A model generated the notes under the pieces. The model was not told the origin of the DNA and made no database searches. It saw only the letters and a list, made by a program, of their open reading frames with translations. From the NCBI GenBank assembly GCA_022837595.1, contig JALHFX010000044.1:1-19141 (forward strand): a DNA stretch of 19,141 nucleotides. The letters are read 5' to 3'. The translations under genes and the position numbers were made by a program. Source of the stretch: Propionibacterium sp. (GTDB taxonomy: Bacteria > Actinomycetota > Actinomycetes > Propionibacteriales > Propionibacteriaceae). Below, piece after piece: positions 16,582 through 19,141 of this stretch (the stretch's first letter is position 1; each line of letters starts with the position of its first letter).

Positions 16582-17163
16582 ATGTTCGGTTTCAGGCCCA
16601 AGGTCCACGTCACTGCAGAAACCGCCCTTCCCGGTCGGGACACTCCGATAGTCGATGTGAGCAAGTTACGTCACCGGATCTTCGGCGAGCCGCTGGATAC
16701 CGAGTATCCCGACTCGCAGATCGGTTTTTTTGCGCTCGGCTGCTTCTGGGGCGCGGAAAAGCTCTTCTGGAAGCTGCCCGGCGTCCAGGTTTGTACCGGC
16801 TTGACCGGTCATGCCGAGACCGTACGGGTCGTGTTCGATCCCACGGCGATCAACTATGCCGACCTCGTGCAAACCTTCTTCGAACACCACGATCCGACTC
16901 AAGGCGATCGCCAAGGTAACGACATCGGAACGCAGTACCGCTCAGTGATCTTCACCAGCTCACGCGACCAGCAACAGACCGCAGAGGAGATGCGAACCGA
17001 CTACCAGCAAGCCCTCACTGAAGCGGGCTTTGGTCAGATCACTACCACCATCGAGCCGGCTACGCCCTTCTATTTCGCTGAGGGCTACCACCAGCAGTAT
17101 CTGGATGCGAACCCTGGCGGTTACGACTGTCATGTTCGCACCGGAGTCGCCTGCCCAATCTGA
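16582..17163 (+). CDS. msrA: Peptide-methionine (S)-S-oxide reductase MsrA, lacking an internal active-site segment
   Basis: MsrA reduces methionine-S-sulfoxide in proteins. The 193-aa protein has the catalytic ALGCFWGAEKLFW (C54), TGHAETVRVVFDP (E79), FFEHHDPTQGDRQGNDIGTQYRS, ATPFYFAEGYHQQYL and C-terminal cysteines C183 and C191 as resolving candidates. Between KLPGV (64-68) and VCTGLTGHAE (70-79) only one residue, Q69, remains. E. coli MsrA has 19 residues there, including the GYTGG stretch and the substrate-contacting Tyr82 in NPTY. About 18 residues are therefore missing in frame, while everything around them is well conserved. The gene may be impaired, or the sequence may hold an assembly or deletion error. 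The leaderless start is clear. A 6-bp hairpin follows the stop. Confidence 0.9.
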   Translation: MFGFRPKVHVTAETALPGRDTPIVDVSKLRHRIFGEPLDTEYPDSQIGFFALGCFWGAEKLFWKLPGVQVCTGLTGHAETVRVVFDPTAINYADLVQTFFEHHDPTQGDRQGNDIGTQYRSVIFTSSRDQQQTAEEMRTDYQQALTEAGFGQITTTIEPATPFYFAEGYHQQYLDANPGGYDCHVRTGVACPI

Positions 17164-17167
17164 CGAG

Positions 17168-17187
17168 GCGGTCGGGCCACTGACCGC
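17168..17187 (+). terminator. Hairpin just after msrA
   Basis: GCGGTC, 8-base loop, GACCGC, starting 5 bases past the msrA stop. No T-run follows. Confidence 0.35.
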
Positions 17188-17549
17188 AGTCGCGCGATGA
17201 CATGGTCAGCGATTATGTGTTCCGGCAAGGAAGCGCGCTGAAGTCGCGCACGACCAGCGCGCGGAGCGGCAGTAACCGGGATCTGGCGCGATTGGAAGCC
17301 GGATTACGACACCTGAAGCTCTAGTTCGGGTTGAGCCTAACTAATTTCTCATCTCACCTAGTCACCTCACTGTTTGTTATTCAGCAAACTTTTAGGGGGC
17401 TAGTAATGCGTCTCTAAATCCACGTACCGTCGCACAAATGGCCAGAGCCTGGACGGTGTGTTGGCCACGCGATCACGATCGTAGTTACGGCCAGCACGCT
17501 TCCGGTTCCAGCTTTCACCCGCACGCTGCGTGGAAGGAACTCCGAGACC
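17188..17549. other. Intergenic leader/promoter region of the Rpf-like gene
   Basis: No convincing gene is seen in these 362 bases. GCGCGCTG (17233-17240) and CAGCGCGC (17255-17262) form a perfect 8-bp stem. A more AT-rich patch at 17325-17410 is the likely promoter zone and contains GTTTG (17372-17376)/CAAAC (17385-17389) followed by TTTT. The stretch from 17411 to 17549 may be a long 5' leader; it contains CACG-CTG-CGTG just before AAGGA (17534-17538), which is 11 bases from the start codon. A 40-codon open frame at 17202-17324 has no start signal. Rpf genes elsewhere often have riboswitch-controlled leaders, but I could not match the ydaO c-di-AMP consensus here. Confidence 0.5.
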
Positions 17550-18821
17550 ATGGCACTTAGCAGGAAGACCCGAACGCAAGTCACCGGCATCGTCGCCGCC
17601 GGCACACTCCTGACAGGCGCCGTCGTGATCCCGCAATTAGCAATTGCGTCTAACAGCACCATCGTCGCGACTGCCGCCCTCAATGTGCGTGTCCAGCCAA
17701 CCACGAACTCGAAGGTTCTTGGCGTCTTGTCGGTCGGCGAACAGGTGGTGCGCCGTGGCGATCCGCAGGGTGAATGGACGCCCGTGAGCTATTACGGCCA
17801 GCCTGCCTGGGTCTTCTCCAAGTACACCAGCCTCGGCGGGGTCGAGTCGGCCACCGGCGGCACCGCTAGTGCGACCGTACCGTTGAATGTGCGGGCGAGC
17901 GCCTCGACCCTCAGCAGCATCCTCGGCACGCTCCAGGCCGGAGAATCAGTCGCTATTACCGGCGCGCAGTCAGGTGGTTGGATTCCGGTCTCCTACAACG
18001 GACGCAACGGCTTCGTCTACGCGGTTTATCTCTCGTTCGATTCATCGACAGAAGCACCGGACACCAACTCCAGCTTCGCAGGCGATGCGTCGGCCACTAC
18101 GGCACTCAATGTGAGAAGCGGCCCCGGCACCGATCATCGAATAGTGGGCGTCTTGAGGGCCGGAGAGACTGTCGACACGCGGGGCGGCGATCAAGACGGC
18201 TGGACACCGATTGACTATCAGGGTCAAGACGCCTGGGTTGCAACGAGGTACCTGTCGACCGGTGGTGGCCAGATCAGCGATGATCAGCAAGATGCCGACG
18301 AAGAGTACGAGGAATCAAGGACTTCAACCGGCTACACGACAGCCGATGTCAATCTGCGTACAGGCCCCGGACTCGACTACCGGGTCGTCCGCGTATTGTC
18401 CACGAATACCGAGGTCGAGCTGACTGGGGTGACGCAGAACGGGTACAGCCAAGTTGACGATGACGGCACGTTGCGTTGGGTATCGATCACGTATCTGAGC
18501 GACTCACCGACCCAATCCACCGTTGCTAGGCCGAATAACCTGAATGCCAGCAGTTCTGGCTCCTCGTCCGTCGCCACGAGCACCTGGGCTGCTCTGGCCC
18601 AGTGCGAGTCGAGCGGTAACTGGGCCATCAATACCGGCAATGGCTACTACGGCGGCCTGCAATTCGCCTACTCGACCTGGCTGGCCTTCGGCGGCGGTGA
18701 CTACGCTCCAACCGCAAACCTCGCGACCAAGGACCAGCAGATCGAGATCGCCGAGAAGGTGCTCGCTGTTCAGGGTTGGGGGGCCTGGCCGGCCTGCAGC
18801 TCCAGACTCGGTCTGCGCTGA
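17550..18821 (+). CDS. Secreted resuscitation-promoting-factor-like protein with four SH3b domains
   Basis: The 423-aa protein has a signal peptide (basic SRKTRTQ, hydrophobic core about 11-31, likely cleavage after AIA at 33). Four bacterial SH3 domains follow at about 38-94, 107-163, 182-236 and 263-317, each opening with an LNVR/VNLR strand (44-47, 112-115, 186-189, 267-270) and ending in a W-V or F-V...YLS strand. An acidic linker (about 241-256) lies before the fourth and a Ser-rich linker (about 318-344) after it. Residues 345-420 are an Rpf transglycosylase domain: TWAALAQCESSGNWAI with predicted catalytic E353, NGYYGGLQFAYSTW, and C352/C416 as the likely disulfide. It should cleave peptidoglycan outside the cell. 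Rpf proteins usually carry LysM, G5 or DUF348 domains, so four SH3b domains are less common. Confidence 0.92.
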   Translation: MALSRKTRTQVTGIVAAGTLLTGAVVIPQLAIASNSTIVATAALNVRVQPTTNSKVLGVLSVGEQVVRRGDPQGEWTPVSYYGQPAWVFSKYTSLGGVESATGGTASATVPLNVRASASTLSSILGTLQAGESVAITGAQSGGWIPVSYNGRNGFVYAVYLSFDSSTEAPDTNSSFAGDASATTALNVRSGPGTDHRIVGVLRAGETVDTRGGDQDGWTPIDYQGQDAWVATRYLSTGGGQISDDQQDADEEYEESRTSTGYTTADVNLRTGPGLDYRVVRVLSTNTEVELTGVTQNGYSQVDDDGTLRWVSITYLSDSPTQSTVARPNNLNASSSGSSSVATSTWAALAQCESSGNWAINTGNGYYGGLQFAYSTWLAFGGGDYAPTANLATKDQQIEIAEKVLAVQGWGAWPACSSRLGLR

Positions 18822-18826
18822 CCTAA

Positions 18827-18867
18827 CTCGAATCAGATTCCGTCCGGCTCGAACCAGATTTCGTCCG
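18827..18867 (+). repeat. Tandem pair of 20-base direct repeats
   Basis: CTCGAATCAGATTCCGTCCG (18827-18846) and CTCGAACCAGATTTCGTCCG (18848-18867) differ at two bases and are offset by 21. They start 6 bases after the Rpf-like stop and lead into array 2. Confidence 0.8.
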
Positions 18868-18874
18868 CCGCGCA

Positions 18875-19141
18875 CTGCAGCTACCGAAAATCGCACGCAC
18901 CCTCACAACGACTACCGAAAATCGCGCGCATCCTCACAACGACTACCGAGAATCGCAGCGGCTACCGAAATGTACACGCATCCTCATAGCGGCTACCAAG
19001 AATCGCAGCGACTACCGAATGTTCGGTAGTGTGCGCGATTTTCGGTAGCCGCTGCCACCCGACCCGCACATTCCGGTAGCCGCTGCCACCCGACCCGCAC
19101 ATTCCGGTAGCCGCTGCCACCCGACCCGCACATTCCGGTAG
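18875..19141. repeat. Mirror-symmetric intergenic repeat array 2 (runs off the window)
   Basis: Same family as array 1. In forward orientation CTACCG (one CTACCA) starts at 18881, 18912, 18943, 18962, 18993 and 19012. In inverted orientation CGGTAG starts at 19024, 19043, 19074, 19105 and 19136. All steps are 31 or 19 bases and the orientation flips across a 6-base centre (19018-19023, AATGTT). The last part, from 19043, is an exact 31-base tandem repeat that continues past the window end. No gene is seen in the 320 bases after the Rpf-like stop. Confidence 0.9.

Noticed and set aside
17202..17324. Small ORF of 40 codons between msrA and the Rpf-like gene
   Set aside because: No Shine-Dalgarno or leaderless box, and it overlaps an 8-bp hairpin; no recognisable motif.
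17325..17549. ydaO-type c-di-AMP riboswitch before the Rpf-like gene
   Set aside because: I looked for its conserved GGGG/GAACC and GGGTGAA-like blocks and did not find a convincing set.
18544..19029. Open frame over the Rpf end and array 2
   Set aside because: It overlaps the Rpf catalytic domain in another frame and then translates repeats; no start signal.

Overview
The window looks like about 19 kb of chromosome from a high-GC actinobacterium. The evidence is a mycothiol S-conjugate amidase (Mca), a resuscitation-promoting-factor-like (Rpf) cell-wall hydrolase, a PIN-PhoH protein, a short Z-isoprenyl diphosphate synthase of the mycobacterial Rv1086 type, and many start codons placed directly behind a TANNNT -10 box (leaderless transcripts). 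From memory, the set ispH, xseA, xseB, phoH2, trhA, short uppS, thioredoxin-domain protein, mca and greA is also clustered in Mycobacterium tuberculosis (roughly Rv1080c-Rv1110), so most of the window is conserved backbone. A Propionibacteriales-type organism is a guess; the sequence alone does not fix the genus.

Layout: (1) 1-3315, plus strand: the 3' end of rmuC, then ispH-xseA-xseB with overlapping starts and stops. (2) 3312-5369, minus strand: phoH2 and trhA. A perfect 20-bp palindrome sits in the divergent trhA/uppS promoter region. (3) 5438-6262: uppS, followed by a 300-bp mirror-symmetric repeat array that fills the space up to the convergent thioredoxin-domain gene. (4) 6606-10232, minus strand: thioredoxin-domain protein, GNAT acetyltransferase and mca, with greA divergent at 10335. 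(5) 11013-13288, minus strand: an adhesin-like DUF4097-type protein coupled to an AI-2E family permease. (6) 13440-17163, plus strand: MFS transporter, uracil-DNA glycosylase coupled to a patatin-like phospholipase, and an msrA that lacks a conserved active-site segment. (7) 17550-18821: a secreted protein with four SH3b domains and an Rpf domain, followed by a second repeat array that runs off the window.

Functional themes are DNA repair and recombination (RmuC, XseAB, Ung), isoprenoid synthesis (IspH feeding UppS), thiol and oxidative-damage metabolism (Mca, MsrA, thioredoxin-domain protein), transcript cleavage (GreA) and cell-wall remodelling (Rpf-like).

The most unusual content is intergenic. 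Two arrays (6295-6605 and 18875-19141+) share a 12-nt core, CAGCGGCTACCG, spaced by exactly 19 or 31 nt. All forward copies lie left of a 6-nt centre and all inverted copies lie right of it. A separate structured intergenic element upstream of msrA (16417-16564) has 12-bp inverted ends, and its right half recurs, inverted and about 91% identical, at 10951-11018.
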